64,000 nucleotides of DNA, taken from assembly GCF_016899425.1 (NCBI RefSeq), contig NZ_CP045995.1, forward strand, positions 1,736,001 through 1,800,000, read 5' to 3'. The DNA comes from Burkholderia sp. MS389 (GTDB lineage Bacteria > Pseudomonadota > Gammaproteobacteria > Burkholderiales > Burkholderiaceae). Shown one piece after another: positions 1 through 8,583 of this stretch; within the stretch, counting starts at the first letter, position 1, and the number at the start of each line of letters is the position of its first letter. The position numbers were made by a program, and so were the translations under genes. The notes beneath the pieces are model-generated. The model ran no database searches. It was not told the DNA's origin and saw only the letters and a list, made by a program, of their open reading frames with translations.

Positions 1-1
1 G

Positions 2-640
2 CTGTGCGGGCGCTTCGTGCTGCCTGCCGTCCCGCAGCAGTTGCTGCGCGATCATCTGCCGCGACGTCTGATCGTGAGCAGCGTAACCGCGGGCGACGAA
101 CAGACGCGCGACGCCGCGTTTGCAGCCACGCGGCTCGCGCGGGTCATCGAATTGATGCGCGAGGAAGTGCTGGAGCAACGCGCCGGTAGTGCCGCGGTCG
201 TGGATCATCTGTCCGGCGCGCTGTTCGCGTTGACCCTGCGCAGTGCGTCCGACGCAGGCCACGCGCCGCGCGGGCTGCTTGCACTGGCACAACGTCATCG
301 GCTGCAGCCGGCGCTCGCAGCGATGTTCGACGAGCCCGAAAAGCCCTGGACGCTGGCCCGGCTGGCCGAGCGCTGCCACATGTCGCGCGCGACGTTCGCA
401 CGCCACTTCGACGAGGCAATCAGCCGCTCGGCAACCGATGTCCTGACTGAAATCCGCATGGCGCTTGCCGGGCGCAAGCTCGCGCAAACGACGATGTCCG
501 TCGCCGAGATCGGCGAATCGGTCGGTTATCGATCCGAGGCCGCGTTCCAACGGGTGTTCAAACGGCAGGTCGGCATGACGCCGGCGAAGTGGCGCATGCG
601 ATCGTCGAGCATCGCGGAGCCGGACGCGCGTTCATCCTGA
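2..640 (+). CDS. AraC family transcriptional regulator, 5' end missing
   Basis: DNA-binding regulator of the cupin-type AraC class. The reading frame is open from base 2, so the true start and most of the N-terminal effector domain lie outside the window. The C-terminal two-helix-turn-helix domain is intact: a first HTH at about bases 350-420 (WTLARLAERCHMSRATFARH) and the conserved second HTH at about 490-590 (VAEIGESVGYRSEAAFQRVF, ending in the usual F-K-x-x-x-G-x-x-P-x-x-W-R). The target is not visible. A LysR gene follows 50 bases later on the same strand; the two are not obviously coupled. Confidence 0.85.
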   Translation: MCGRFVLPAVPQQLLRDHLPRRLIVSSVTAGDEQTRDAAFAATRLARVIELMREEVLEQRAGSAAVVDHLSGALFALTLRSASDAGHAPRGLLALAQRHRLQPALAAMFDEPEKPWTLARLAERCHMSRATFARHFDEAISRSATDVLTEIRMALAGRKLAQTTMSVAEIGESVGYRSEAAFQRVFKRQVGMTPAKWRMRSSSIAEPDARSS

Positions 641-690
641 CGCACGATGCGCGTGCGGACACGTTCACTTCACCCGGATATCTTTCATAC

Positions 691-1596
691 ATGGACAGGC
701 TTCAGGCCATGACCACCTTCGTCACGGTGGTCGAGACGGAAGGGTTCGCATCGGCGGCGCGCAAGCTGAACGTCTCGCCGTCGGTGATCAGCCGCGTGAT
801 GACGGAACTCGAGGAATATCTCGGCGTGCGGCTGTTGACGCGGACGACGCGCGTGGTCCGCATCACCGATGCGGGCGCGTCGTTTTACGAGGACTGCCGG
901 CGCATTCTGGCCGACATCGACGCGGCCGAGCTTTCCGCCACCGGCACCGGCAATACGCCACGCGGCCAGCTCACCGTCACGGCGCCCGTGCTGTTCGGCA
1001 AGAGCTACGTGACGCCGATCGCGCTCGAGTATCTGCAGCAGCATCCTTCCGTCAATCTCAACTGCTGGTTTCTGGACCGCGTCGTCAATCTCGTCGATGA
1101 AGGCGCCGACGTGGCCGTGCGCATCGGCGAGCTGCCGAACTCGTCGCTGCAGGCGATCTCGGTCGGCAAGGTACGTCGCGTGCTGTGCGCGTCTCCCGCT
1201 TATTTAGACGCGCACGGCACGCCGCAGCATCCGGACGATCTCGCGGCTCACGTCACGATTCAGGCGACGGGCATCACGCCGGCGCCCGAATGGCGCTTCC
1301 GCGCGCGGGACAAGACGCTCACCGTCCCCATTCAGCCACGCCTGCTGACCACGACGAACGATTCCGCGATTGCCGCGGCAACGGCCGGCCTCGGCATCGT
1401 GCGCCTGCTGTCCTATCAGGTGGTCGACGAACTCGCGCAAGGCACGCTGTGCGTGCTGCTGGCCGAGCACGAACTTGCGCCGCTCCCGGTTCACGTCGTG
1501 CATCGGGAGGGCCGGCACGCGAACCGGAAAGCGCGCGCGTTCATCGATCTCTGCGTCGAAAAGCTGAGAGCCCAAGCGCCGATGTGGTCTGCCTAG
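691..1596 (+). CDS. LysR family transcriptional regulator
   Basis: Product of 301 residues with the usual LysR layout: N-terminal winged HTH at about residues 4-62 (FVTVVETEGFASAARKLNVS followed by SVISRVMTELE) and a periplasmic-binding-protein-like effector domain from about residue 90. The ATG at 691 is chosen because MDRLQAMTTFVTVVE is a typical LysR beginning; the frame stays open further 5' to base 589, but that part overlaps the AraC gene and does not look like LysR sequence. The effector is unknown. It faces the minus-strand NTF2-like/flavoenzyme genes convergently, so a regulatory link is only a possibility. Confidence 0.88.
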   Translation: MDRLQAMTTFVTVVETEGFASAARKLNVSPSVISRVMTELEEYLGVRLLTRTTRVVRITDAGASFYEDCRRILADIDAAELSATGTGNTPRGQLTVTAPVLFGKSYVTPIALEYLQQHPSVNLNCWFLDRVVNLVDEGADVAVRIGELPNSSLQAISVGKVRRVLCASPAYLDAHGTPQHPDDLAAHVTIQATGITPAPEWRFRARDKTLTVPIQPRLLTTTNDSAIAAATAGLGIVRLLSYQVVDELAQGTLCVLLAEHELAPLPVHVVHREGRHANRKARAFIDLCVEKLRAQAPMWSA

Positions 1597-1653
1597 CAGG
1601 CACCGGCGAGTCGGCACGCGTAGCGAGCATCGCGCGCCGTAGGCAAGCAGGCC

Positions 1654-2133
1654 CTACAGGCCGAGATCGCTCAGGCCCGGATGATCGTCGGGCCTGCGCC
1701 CGAGCGGCCAGAAGAACTTCCGGTCGGCCTCGGCGATCGGCAGATCGTTGATGCACGCATGCCGGTGATGCATGAGGCCATCGTCGCCGAATTCCCAGTT
1801 CTCGTTGCCGTACGAGCGATACCAGTTCTGCGCGTCGTCATGCCACTCGTACGCGAAGCGCACGGCGATCCGGTTGCCGCCGTACGCCCACAACTCCTTG
1901 ATGAGCCGGTAGTCGAGTTCGCGCTGCCACTTGCGTGTGAGCAGCGCAACGATCGCCGGACGGCCCGTCGCGAATTCGGCGCGGTTGCGCCACACGCTGT
2001 CGACGCTGTACGCGAGCGAAACCTTCTCCGGATTGCGCGTATTCCACCCGTCTTCGGCGAGCCGCACTTTCTCGATCGCCGTCTCCAGCGAGAACGGTGG
2101 AACCGGCGGGCGAACAATGTTGACGTCTTTCAT
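1654..2133 (-). CDS. nuclear transport factor 2-like (DUF1348-type) protein
   Basis: 159-residue protein of the NTF2-like fold, resembling the DUF1348 group (aromatic-rich sequence with VWRNRAEFATGR and FAYEWHDDAQNWYRSYGNEN). Members form small cone-shaped barrels, and most have no assigned reaction. The start is set by an AGGAG ribosome site nine bases before the ATG at 2133; the frame remains open far upstream, but that stretch is antisense to the flavoenzyme gene. It sits 50 bases downstream of the large oxidoreductase gene on the same strand, so co-transcription is likely. A role in detoxification or small-molecule turnover is inference only. Confidence 0.8.
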   Translation of the reverse strand: MKDVNIVRPPVPPFSLETAIEKVRLAEDGWNTRNPEKVSLAYSVDSVWRNRAEFATGRPAIVALLTRKWQRELDYRLIKELWAYGGNRIAVRFAYEWHDDAQNWYRSYGNENWEFGDDGLMHHRHACINDLPIAEADRKFFWPLGRRPDDHPGLSDLGL

Positions 2134-2183
2134 GGTCAAACTCCTTTCGTTGGGAATCGTCGCCGTGCGACGAGGGTTCTGAA

Positions 2184-4253
2184 TCACACGTCGAGCAGCA
2201 GACGGTCGCCGCCGCCCGATTCGCGATGCGCGGGCACCGCGCAGCAGATCAGCGCTTCGTCGTCCGGTACCTTGAATTCCGGCGCGACCGGATACGTCAC
2301 CGCGCCTTCGACGATCCGGGTGCGGCAGGTGCCGCAACTGCCTCCGCGGCACCCGTATTCGGGCGTCAGGCCGCGCGCCTCGGCCAGTTCCAGCAGCGAG
2401 CCGCTGCCCGGCTGCCAGCGCGCTTCCTTGCCCGACTTGACGAACGCGACGGGTGTCGGCGTATCCGCCGGCGCACGCAGTGGGGCACTCGCGTCCGAAT
2501 CGGCTCGACGCTTGAGCCCGGAAGGGCCGAACGACTCCGCGTGGATTCGATGGTCCGCCACGTTCAGGTCGCGGAGCCCGTCGTAGACCGCTTGCATGAA
2601 GCCCGACGGTCCGCACAGGTAAAAGTCGTAGTCGTCGAACGGCAGCGTCGCGCGCAGCAGGTTCGCATCGATGCGGCCGACGACGTCGAACGCGTCGCCC
2701 TCGCGCGCGCCGGTCGCGTCCGACAGCACGCGCACCACGTTCACCGCGCCGTTCGCCGCCGACGCGAGCTGGCCGATCTCGTCGCCGAACGCGCGCTCCT
2801 TCACGGAGCGTGCGGCGTGAAAGAACCAGGTCTTGCGGGTGCCGCGCTTGCGCGCGCCTTCATAGACGATGTGACGCAACATCGCCAGCATCGGCGTCAC
2901 GCCGACACCGGCCGCCAGCAATACGGCAGGACGGCGCTCGAGCGCATCGATCGTGAATTGCCCGGCGGGCGCGCGGACGTCGATGCGGTCACCGACCTGC
3001 ACCTCGTCATGCAGATGCGACGACACGCGCCCTTCCCGCTTCACGCTGATGCGATACACGCCGTCCGACGGCGCGCTCGACAACGTATAGGTGCGGATGA
3101 GCGGATCGCCGCCCTCCGACAGGTTCACGCGAATCGGCACGTGCTGGCCCGCCAGGTGCGGCACCAAGCCGGCGCCGTCCGCAGGGTCGAGCTGGAACGA
3201 GCGAATCAGCGTGCTCTCGTCGGTGATTTTCGCGACCCTGAACGGACGCCACGCCCGTGCCAGTTCGGCGGCGCTCAGGCGGCTCGCGGCCTCGTCCCAG
3301 CTCCCCGTCATCAGCGAGTTGGGCGACCAGCCTTCCGCCCGGAACGTCCAGCGCAACGGCAATGCGCCGGCGCGATAAACGACGCGGCGCGGCTTGAAGC
3401 GCCACAGTCGCTCCGCGCCCTGAAATGCGGCGATCTCCGGTGAATCGAGGTCGACTTCGGCTTCGCCGGTCATCTGCAACACGTCACCGGTTTCGAAGTC
3501 GGCGAACACGATGCCCGCGCGCGGATTGACCCGAAAATTGCCGAGCGTCGCGAAGAACAGGTTGCCGGCGAAATCCGGGATCGTCAGCACGCCGTCGTCG
3601 CCGATGCGCACGAACCCCGCCTTGCCGCCGCGATGCGACACGTCGACCTGACGCTCGGCGCCGTCGCCGACGTAGGACGCAACGAACAGCGTGTCGGCAG
3701 CCGCGATGATCGCGCGGGCGCGATCGTCGAGACGATCGCTTTCCTCCGGTGCGATTCCCGAGAACGTATCGGGTTCGCGGACGAACGCGAAATCGCGCAA
3801 CTGGATGTATTGCGGGCAGTTGCCGAAGCTCTGCACGACGTCGAGATCGAATGCGCGCGTCTCGCCGCGACGGATCATGCCGTTCAGGCGATTGCGACGC
3901 CGCGTATGCAGTTCGATGCCGAGCAGGCCGATCGCCGCGCCGTCGTGCGTGCCGCCGGCAGCCGGATCGTTCGGATCGAATACGGTATCGATGCGCAGGC
4001 GCTTGTCGTTCGGCGACTGCATGAAGCCGGGCCGGCCGAATGCGAAGGTCGCCCATACGTCTGCGTCGTCGGCCACCGCGCCGACGACGACGAAAGGCAG
4101 CTGCGCGAAGAACGCGCGATGCTGGTCGGGCATGTGATCCCTGACGAAGCGTCGTCCCACGCTGTCCATCTTCTGCATCACGCCTGTCTTTTCCTGCAGC
4201 TCGAGTTCGCCCCGATGCCACGGCGAGTTCGCTTCATTCGATACCGTGCTCAC
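2184..4253 (-). CDS. three-module oxidoreductase: PNPOx-like, FAD/NAD reductase, 2Fe-2S ferredoxin
   Basis: 689-residue fusion. Residues about 25-320 resemble the pyridoxamine-phosphate-oxidase-like split-barrel flavin fold. About 335-560 is a ferredoxin-NADP reductase-type unit, with the FAD motif RTYTLSSAP and the nucleotide-binding loop GVGVTPML near residue 448. About 600-689 is a plant-type [2Fe-2S] domain with cysteines C635, C640, C643 and C670 or C671. Electrons would run NAD(P)H to FAD to iron-sulfur to an unknown acceptor. The GTG at 4253 is preferred because GAGGAG lies seven bases upstream; an in-frame longer form has no such site. An NTF2-like gene lies downstream and a GST gene 100 bases upstream on the same strand. 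The exact substrate is unknown. Confidence 0.88.
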   Translation of the reverse strand: MSTVSNEANSPWHRGELELQEKTGVMQKMDSVGRRFVRDHMPDQHRAFFAQLPFVVVGAVADDADVWATFAFGRPGFMQSPNDKRLRIDTVFDPNDPAAGGTHDGAAIGLLGIELHTRRRNRLNGMIRRGETRAFDLDVVQSFGNCPQYIQLRDFAFVREPDTFSGIAPEESDRLDDRARAIIAAADTLFVASYVGDGAERQVDVSHRGGKAGFVRIGDDGVLTIPDFAGNLFFATLGNFRVNPRAGIVFADFETGDVLQMTGEAEVDLDSPEIAAFQGAERLWRFKPRRVVYRAGALPLRWTFRAEGWSPNSLMTGSWDEAASRLSAAELARAWRPFRVAKITDESTLIRSFQLDPADGAGLVPHLAGQHVPIRVNLSEGGDPLIRTYTLSSAPSDGVYRISVKREGRVSSHLHDEVQVGDRIDVRAPAGQFTIDALERRPAVLLAAGVGVTPMLAMLRHIVYEGARKRGTRKTWFFHAARSVKERAFGDEIGQLASAANGAVNVVRVLSDATGAREGDAFDVVGRIDANLLRATLPFDDYDFYLCGPSGFMQAVYDGLRDLNVADHRIHAESFGPSGLKRRADSDASAPLRAPADTPTPVAFVKSGKEARWQPGSGSLLELAEARGLTPEYGCRGGSCGTCRTRIVEGAVTYPVAPEFKVPDDEALICCAVPAHRESGGGDRLLLDV

Positions 4254-4353
4254 GATGTGTCTCCTCGACGGAATCCGCATATGACGCATTCGGCGCGCGT
4301 TGACGCGCCCGGCGTCGCCCTCCGTCACCGCACGGGCGACGGACCGGCTTCGC

Positions 4354-4971
4354 TCACGCAGCCGCCGCGAGCCCGACCGGCGTCTTCACGAACTCGACGA
4401 AGCCCGGCAACGCTTCGATGCGGCGCAGCCACGCCGCGACGTTCGAATAGCCGGACAGGTCCACATTGCCTTCGGGTGCACGCGCAACGTAGCCATACAA
4501 CGCGACGTCGGCGATGGTCGGCTTCGGCCCGACGATGAAGTCGCGCCCCGCGAGTTCGGCGTCGATGAGCGCGAGGATGCGATGCGCACGGGCGATCACT
4601 TCATCGGCGTTGAACTTCGCACCGAAGACCGTGATGAGCCGCGCGGCGGCCGGCCCGAATGCGATCTCGCCGGCCGCGACGGACAACCAGCGCTGCACGG
4701 CGGCTTCCTGCACGGGCGATTGCGGGAGGTAGTCGCTGTTGCCCGACGTGCGCGCGAGATACACGAGGATGGCATTCGAATCGGCGATCACGGTGTCCCC
4801 GTCGACCAGCACCGGCACCTGACCGAAACGGTTCAGCGCCAGAAATTCAGGCGACTTGTGCGCGCCGGCGGCCAGGTCGACTTCAATCAGTTCGTGCTCG
4901 ATGCCGAGCAGCGAGATGAGCAGGCGTGCGCGGTGCGAATGACCGGAAAGCGGGTGAACGTAGAGCTTCAT
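4354..4971 (-). CDS. glutathione S-transferase
   Basis: 205-residue cytosolic GST. The thioredoxin-like N-terminal domain (about residues 1-78) contains the glutathione-binding features VPVLVDGD (cis-proline) and ADSNAILVYL (the D/S pair that contacts the gamma-glutamyl group). The C-terminal helical domain carries FIVGPKPTIADVALYGY, the N-capping-box signature. The ATG at 4971 begins MKLYVHPLSGHSHRARL; the frame is open upstream but without GST sequence. It probably conjugates glutathione to electrophiles; its place beside a flavin/iron-sulfur oxidoreductase suggests a stress or xenobiotic role, which is inference. Confidence 0.9.
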   Translation of the reverse strand: MKLYVHPLSGHSHRARLLISLLGIEHELIEVDLAAGAHKSPEFLALNRFGQVPVLVDGDTVIADSNAILVYLARTSGNSDYLPQSPVQEAAVQRWLSVAAGEIAFGPAAARLITVFGAKFNADEVIARAHRILALIDAELAGRDFIVGPKPTIADVALYGYVARAPEGNVDLSGYSNVAAWLRRIEALPGFVEFVKTPVGLAAAA

Positions 4972-5229
4972 GACTGTGTCCTTTTGGAAGGTGCGACGAG
5001 CAGGTCTCATCGCTTGAGGCAAGTCTAGAAACTCGACGGTTGCGACAGAATCCCCGCTGAGGAGAATTGATCGTTCTCGTTTCGCGAATGGTGGGCGAAA
5101 GCCGGCGTTGCGATGCGGACGCACGCGGCGTTTTGCGCGCCGGGCCGCTGACGCAATCCATCGCACCGGCACGCGACCCGGCTTGCGCGAGCGACGCCGT
5201 CGACGCACCGCCCGCGACGACGGCCGCCC

Positions 5230-6105
5230 TTACTCGATCGCCTTCAACGCCTCCAGCCCGTCCGGCAGCTTCGCGTCCGGAAACTGCGTGGACAGCGTGG
5301 CGTCCCGCCAGCGCGCCGCCTCTTCCGCGCGCTGCCGTTCCGCCTGCTCGCAGACGAACAGCGCATCGCCGCCGAGCAGCAGGCGCAGCGGCACGTCGTC
5401 GCGGCGCGACAGGTCGACGATCAACGCCGCGATCCGCGCGGGATCGCCGACCTCGTGGCCGCCATACGCACCGAGCAACTCGAGAATCTTGCCGACCGAC
5501 GGCTGATAGTCGGGCAGCAGATCGTCGACGTCGCGCTTCGCCTGCGCGGCCCATTCGGTCCGCATCCCGCCCGGTTCGAGCGTGCACACGCGCACGCCGA
5601 ACGGCGCGACTTCCTTCGCGAGCACGTCGCTGAATCCGCCGACCGCCCACTTCGCGGCCTGATACGCGGACAACCCGGGCGTCGACGTGCGCCCGCCGAC
5701 CGACGATACCTGGAAGATGCGCCCCGCGCGTTGTGCGCGCATCGTCGGCAGCACCGCGCGCGTGAGATTGATCACGCCGAACAGGTTCGTTTCGATCTGG
5801 TCGCGGAACACGTCGGCGCCCATCTGCTCGAACGGCGCCGTATGGCCGTAGCCCGCGTTGTTCACCAGCACGTCGATGCGGCCGAATGCGGCGCGTGCCG
5901 CCGAGACGGCCTGCTCTGCCGCCGCTTCGTCGGTGACGTCGAGCGCGACCGGCAGCAACCGGTCGCCATACCGTTCGGCCAGATCGGCCAGTTGCGCCGG
6001 GTCGCGTGCGCCGGCCACCAGTCGGTCGCCCGCCGCCAGCACGGCTTCCGAAATCGCGCGTCCCAGGCCGCGTGCGGCCCCTGTTACCAACCAGACTTTC
6101 GACAT
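5230..6105 (-). CDS. short-chain dehydrogenase/reductase
   Basis: 291-residue classical SDR. Nucleotide-binding TGAARGLG is at residues 8-15, the NNAG structural motif lies near residue 87, and the catalytic pair is Y148-x-x-x-K152 with an upstream serine in FQVSSVGG. It should use NAD(P)H to reduce or oxidise a carbonyl/alcohol substrate that the sequence does not identify. A candidate operator at 6144-6157, 39 bases before the start, is almost identical to one in front of the TetR gene at 6258-6836, so repression by that TetR protein is likely. Confidence 0.92.
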   Translation of the reverse strand: MSKVWLVTGAARGLGRAISEAVLAAGDRLVAGARDPAQLADLAERYGDRLLPVALDVTDEAAAEQAVSAARAAFGRIDVLVNNAGYGHTAPFEQMGADVFRDQIETNLFGVINLTRAVLPTMRAQRAGRIFQVSSVGGRTSTPGLSAYQAAKWAVGGFSDVLAKEVAPFGVRVCTLEPGGMRTEWAAQAKRDVDDLLPDYQPSVGKILELLGAYGGHEVGDPARIAALIVDLSRRDDVPLRLLLGGDALFVCEQAERQRAEEAARWRDATLSTQFPDAKLPDGLEALKAIE

Positions 6106-6143
6106 TTTCCACTCCTTGATCGTGGTGAAACGATGAAAATGAA

Positions 6144-6157
6144 TGATTACTCACTCA
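6144..6157. promoter_or_regulatory. candidate TetR operator before the SDR gene
   Basis: On the minus strand this reads TGAGTGAGTAATCA, agreeing at 12 of 14 positions with TGAGTGAGCACTCA at 6852-6865. Both copies are flanked on one side by TTAA. One site precedes the SDR gene and the other precedes the TetR gene, as expected for a local repressor controlling itself and its target. Confidence 0.6.
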
Positions 6158-6257
6158 TTAATATGGACGATAAACCGATCCTTCATGACCCGCATCGCCC
6201 TGCCTGAAACTCCGTGCCGGCCGTCGCGGCACGCGCCGCCCGACGGCCGTGCCTGAC

Positions 6258-6836
6258 TCACACCGCGTGCAACACGGCCCACAACGCGCGAAAGCCGGCT
6301 TCCTGGTACGCATCGGCGCGCACCGGATCGCGTGCGATCGATTCCATCGCCGTTTCCGCAATCGACGTAAACAACGCCGAGCAGAACGCATGCGCTTCGT
6401 CGCGGTTCAGCGCGCCCGACGCGGCGACCTGTTCGCGCAGCAGCGCACGGATCGCGCCGAAGCCTTCGGCGCCGGCCGCGCGATGCGGGTCGTCGATGCG
6501 CCCGCTCACGCCGAGCTGCTGCAGCGCGCGCCGGCCGTCCGGATTCGCGACGCCCCACGACACATAGCCGTTCCACGCATGCCGTACCGCCTGCTCGGCC
6601 GGCGCGTGTTCCGGAAACCCGGTCATCATCGCTTCGCGCATGTCGGCCTTCAGGCTCACGTACAGCGCGTTCAGCAACGCATCCTTGGTGTCGAAATAGG
6701 TGAACACCGTGCCTTCCGCCACGCCGGCCAGCCGCGCGATGCGCGCGGTCGTCGCGGTCGCGCCGTCCTCGGCGAGCGCGCGCGCGGCTGCGGCGAGGAT
6801 GGCTTCGTGCTTGTCGGGACTGCGCGGTCGGGCCAC
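6258..6836 (-). CDS. TetR family transcriptional regulator
   Basis: 192-residue repressor with an N-terminal HTH (ATTARIARLAGVAEGTVFTY, about residues 27-46) and a divergent ligand-binding C-terminal half. The GTG start at 6836 is chosen because AAAGGAA lies just upstream and it leads directly into ARPRSPDKHEAILAAA; an ATG 30 bases further upstream would place the start codon inside the operator. The palindromic operator at 6852-6865 is 16 bases before this start, implying autorepression. A twin site precedes the SDR gene downstream. The ligand is unknown. Confidence 0.88.
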   Translation of the reverse strand: MARPRSPDKHEAILAAAARALAEDGATATTARIARLAGVAEGTVFTYFDTKDALLNALYVSLKADMREAMMTGFPEHAPAEQAVRHAWNGYVSWGVANPDGRRALQQLGVSGRIDDPHRAAGAEGFGAIRALLREQVAASGALNRDEAHAFCSALFTSIAETAMESIARDPVRADAYQEAGFRALWAVLHAV

Positions 6837-6851
6837 GTTCGATTCCTTTAA

Positions 6852-6865
6852 TGAGTGAGCACTCA
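6852..6865. promoter_or_regulatory. candidate TetR operator before the TetR gene
   Basis: TGAGTGAGCACTCA: six-base arms TGAGTG and CACTCA are exact inverted repeats around a two-base centre. It lies immediately upstream of the GTG start of the TetR gene and matches the site at 6144-6157 in 12 of 14 positions. Confidence 0.65.
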
Positions 6866-7037
6866 ATCATAATCGAGCCATCAACGAGAACGCAAGCCCT
6901 GTTACATCCGGGGGAACGCACACGCAAACCATCAAAACGGTGCACTATTGCGTTTTGCCGTACCGGCGCCGGCCATCCGGCGCCCGATTGCCCTCGACGT
7001 TCGTTTCACGTTCACCGTTTCAAACCGCGAACCTCCC

Positions 7038-8513
7038 ATGACGAATCAGCCTTCCCAGACGGCGGCCGACCGGCCCGTCGACATGATCATCTTCGGCGGC
7101 GGCGGCGACCTGGCCGCCCGCAAGCTGTTGCCCGCGCTGTACATGGCGCACCTGCACTGCAATCTTCCGCCCGAGACGCGCATCATCGCCGTCGGCCGCC
7201 GCGACTGGGGCATCGACGGCTATCGCAAGTTCATGGACGAGCAGTCGCGCCCGTTCATCGACGAGAAGGCGTTCGACGCCGACGCGTGGAGCCGCTTCCT
7301 CGACCTGTTCAAGTACGTGCTGATCGACGTGAACGTGCCGGACGACTACCTGCGCCTCGCCGAAGCGGCGCGTGGCGACGCGGTGCGCGTGTTCTACCTG
7401 TCGACGTCGCCGGAGTTGTTCACGACGATCTGCGACAACCTGTCGGCCGCGCACCTCGTCGACGCGCACTCGCGCGTCGTCCTCGAAAAGCCGCTGGGCC
7501 ACGATCTCGCATCCGCGAAGGCGATCAACGACGCGGTCGGCAAGCACTTCGAGGAATCGCAGATCTACCGGATCGACCACTATCTCGGCAAGGAAACCGT
7601 GCAGAACCTGATGGTGCTGCGCTTCGGCAACCCGATCTTCGGGCCGCTGTGGCAGGCGCCGAACATCCGCAGCGTGCAGATCACGGTCGCGGAAACGGTC
7701 GGCGTCGGCAGCCGCGCGGGCTTCTACGACCATACCGGCGCGTTGCGCGACATGGTGCAGAACCACCTGCTGCAACTGCTGTGCATCGTCGCGATGGAGC
7801 CGCCCGTGTCGCTCGACCCGGACGCGGTGCGCGACGAGAAGCTGAAGGTGCTGCGCTCGCTGCGGCCGATGTCGCTGTCGGACGTCGCGCGCGACACGGT
7901 GCGCGGCCAGTACACGGCCGGCGCGGTCGACGGCCAGCCGGTCAAGGGCTATCTCGAGGAAGACAACGTGCCGGCGGACAGCCGTGCGGAAACCTTCGTC
8001 GCGCTGCGCGCGCACATCAACAACTGGCGCTGGGCGAACGTGCCGTTCTTCCTGCGCACCGGCAAGCGGCTGCAGCGCCGCCAGTCGGAAATCGTGATCG
8101 AGTTCGCGGACATGCCGTTCTCGATCATCCCGACCGGCCCGCGCAATTACGGCAACCGTCTCGTGATCCAGCTGCAGCCGGAAGAGTCGATCCAGTTGCA
8201 GATGCTCGCGAAGGAACCGGGCAGCGGGATGAACATGGTGCCGGTGAGCCTGAACCTCGACCTCCAGCAGGCGATTCCGGAACGGCGCGCGGAAGCGTAC
8301 GAACGGCTGCTGATCGACGTGATCCGCGGCCGCCTCACGCACTTCATGCGTCGCGACGAACTCGAAGCCGCCTGGTCGTGGGTCGAGCCGATCCTCGACG
8401 GCTGGAAGCAGCTCGGCGACCGGCCGCGCCTGTACACGGCCGGCACGTTCGGGCCCGCGGCTTCGTCGGCGCTGCTCGCGCGCGACGGGATGTCCTGGGC
8501 CGAAGAGGCGTAA
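7038..8513 (+). CDS. zwf: glucose-6-phosphate 1-dehydrogenase
   Basis: 491 residues, the usual length for bacterial G6PD. It oxidises glucose 6-phosphate to 6-phosphogluconolactone with NADP+ or NAD+, feeding the Entner-Doudoroff and pentose phosphate routes in the cytoplasm. The dinucleotide-binding loop near the N terminus is GGGGDLAARKLLPALY, in place of the common GASGDL version. The substrate and active-site motif RIDHYLGKE is at residues 178-186, with the catalytic base normally assigned to the next conserved histidine downstream. The ATG at 7038 gives the expected N terminus. No pgl, edd or glk gene is adjacent, so this is a stand-alone copy. Confidence 0.96.
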   Translation: MTNQPSQTAADRPVDMIIFGGGGDLAARKLLPALYMAHLHCNLPPETRIIAVGRRDWGIDGYRKFMDEQSRPFIDEKAFDADAWSRFLDLFKYVLIDVNVPDDYLRLAEAARGDAVRVFYLSTSPELFTTICDNLSAAHLVDAHSRVVLEKPLGHDLASAKAINDAVGKHFEESQIYRIDHYLGKETVQNLMVLRFGNPIFGPLWQAPNIRSVQITVAETVGVGSRAGFYDHTGALRDMVQNHLLQLLCIVAMEPPVSLDPDAVRDEKLKVLRSLRPMSLSDVARDTVRGQYTAGAVDGQPVKGYLEEDNVPADSRAETFVALRAHINNWRWANVPFFLRTGKRLQRRQSEIVIEFADMPFSIIPTGPRNYGNRLVIQLQPEESIQLQMLAKEPGSGMNMVPVSLNLDLQQAIPERRAEAYERLLIDVIRGRLTHFMRRDELEAAWSWVEPILDGWKQLGDRPRLYTAGTFGPAASSALLARDGMSWAEEA

Positions 8514-8523
8514 TCGCCGCACG

Positions 8524-8550
8524 CCGGCGTGCCGCCGCGCGGCACGCCGG
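8524..8550. terminator. GC-rich stem-loop between convergent genes
   Basis: An 11-base perfect stem (CCGGCGTGCCG and its complement) with a five-base loop lies between the convergent zwf and LysR genes. It has no uridine run, so it may act as an RNA 3' stabiliser or a bidirectional barrier more than a classical intrinsic terminator. Confidence 0.5.
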
Positions 8551-8583
8551 ATTCCGAAAGGCAGCGCCGCCTGCGCTGCACCG

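Noticed and set aside
2134..2616. N-terminal extension of the NTF2-like protein
   Set aside because: The frame is open but overlaps the flavoenzyme gene on the same strand, and the internal ATG at 2133 has a strong AGGAG.
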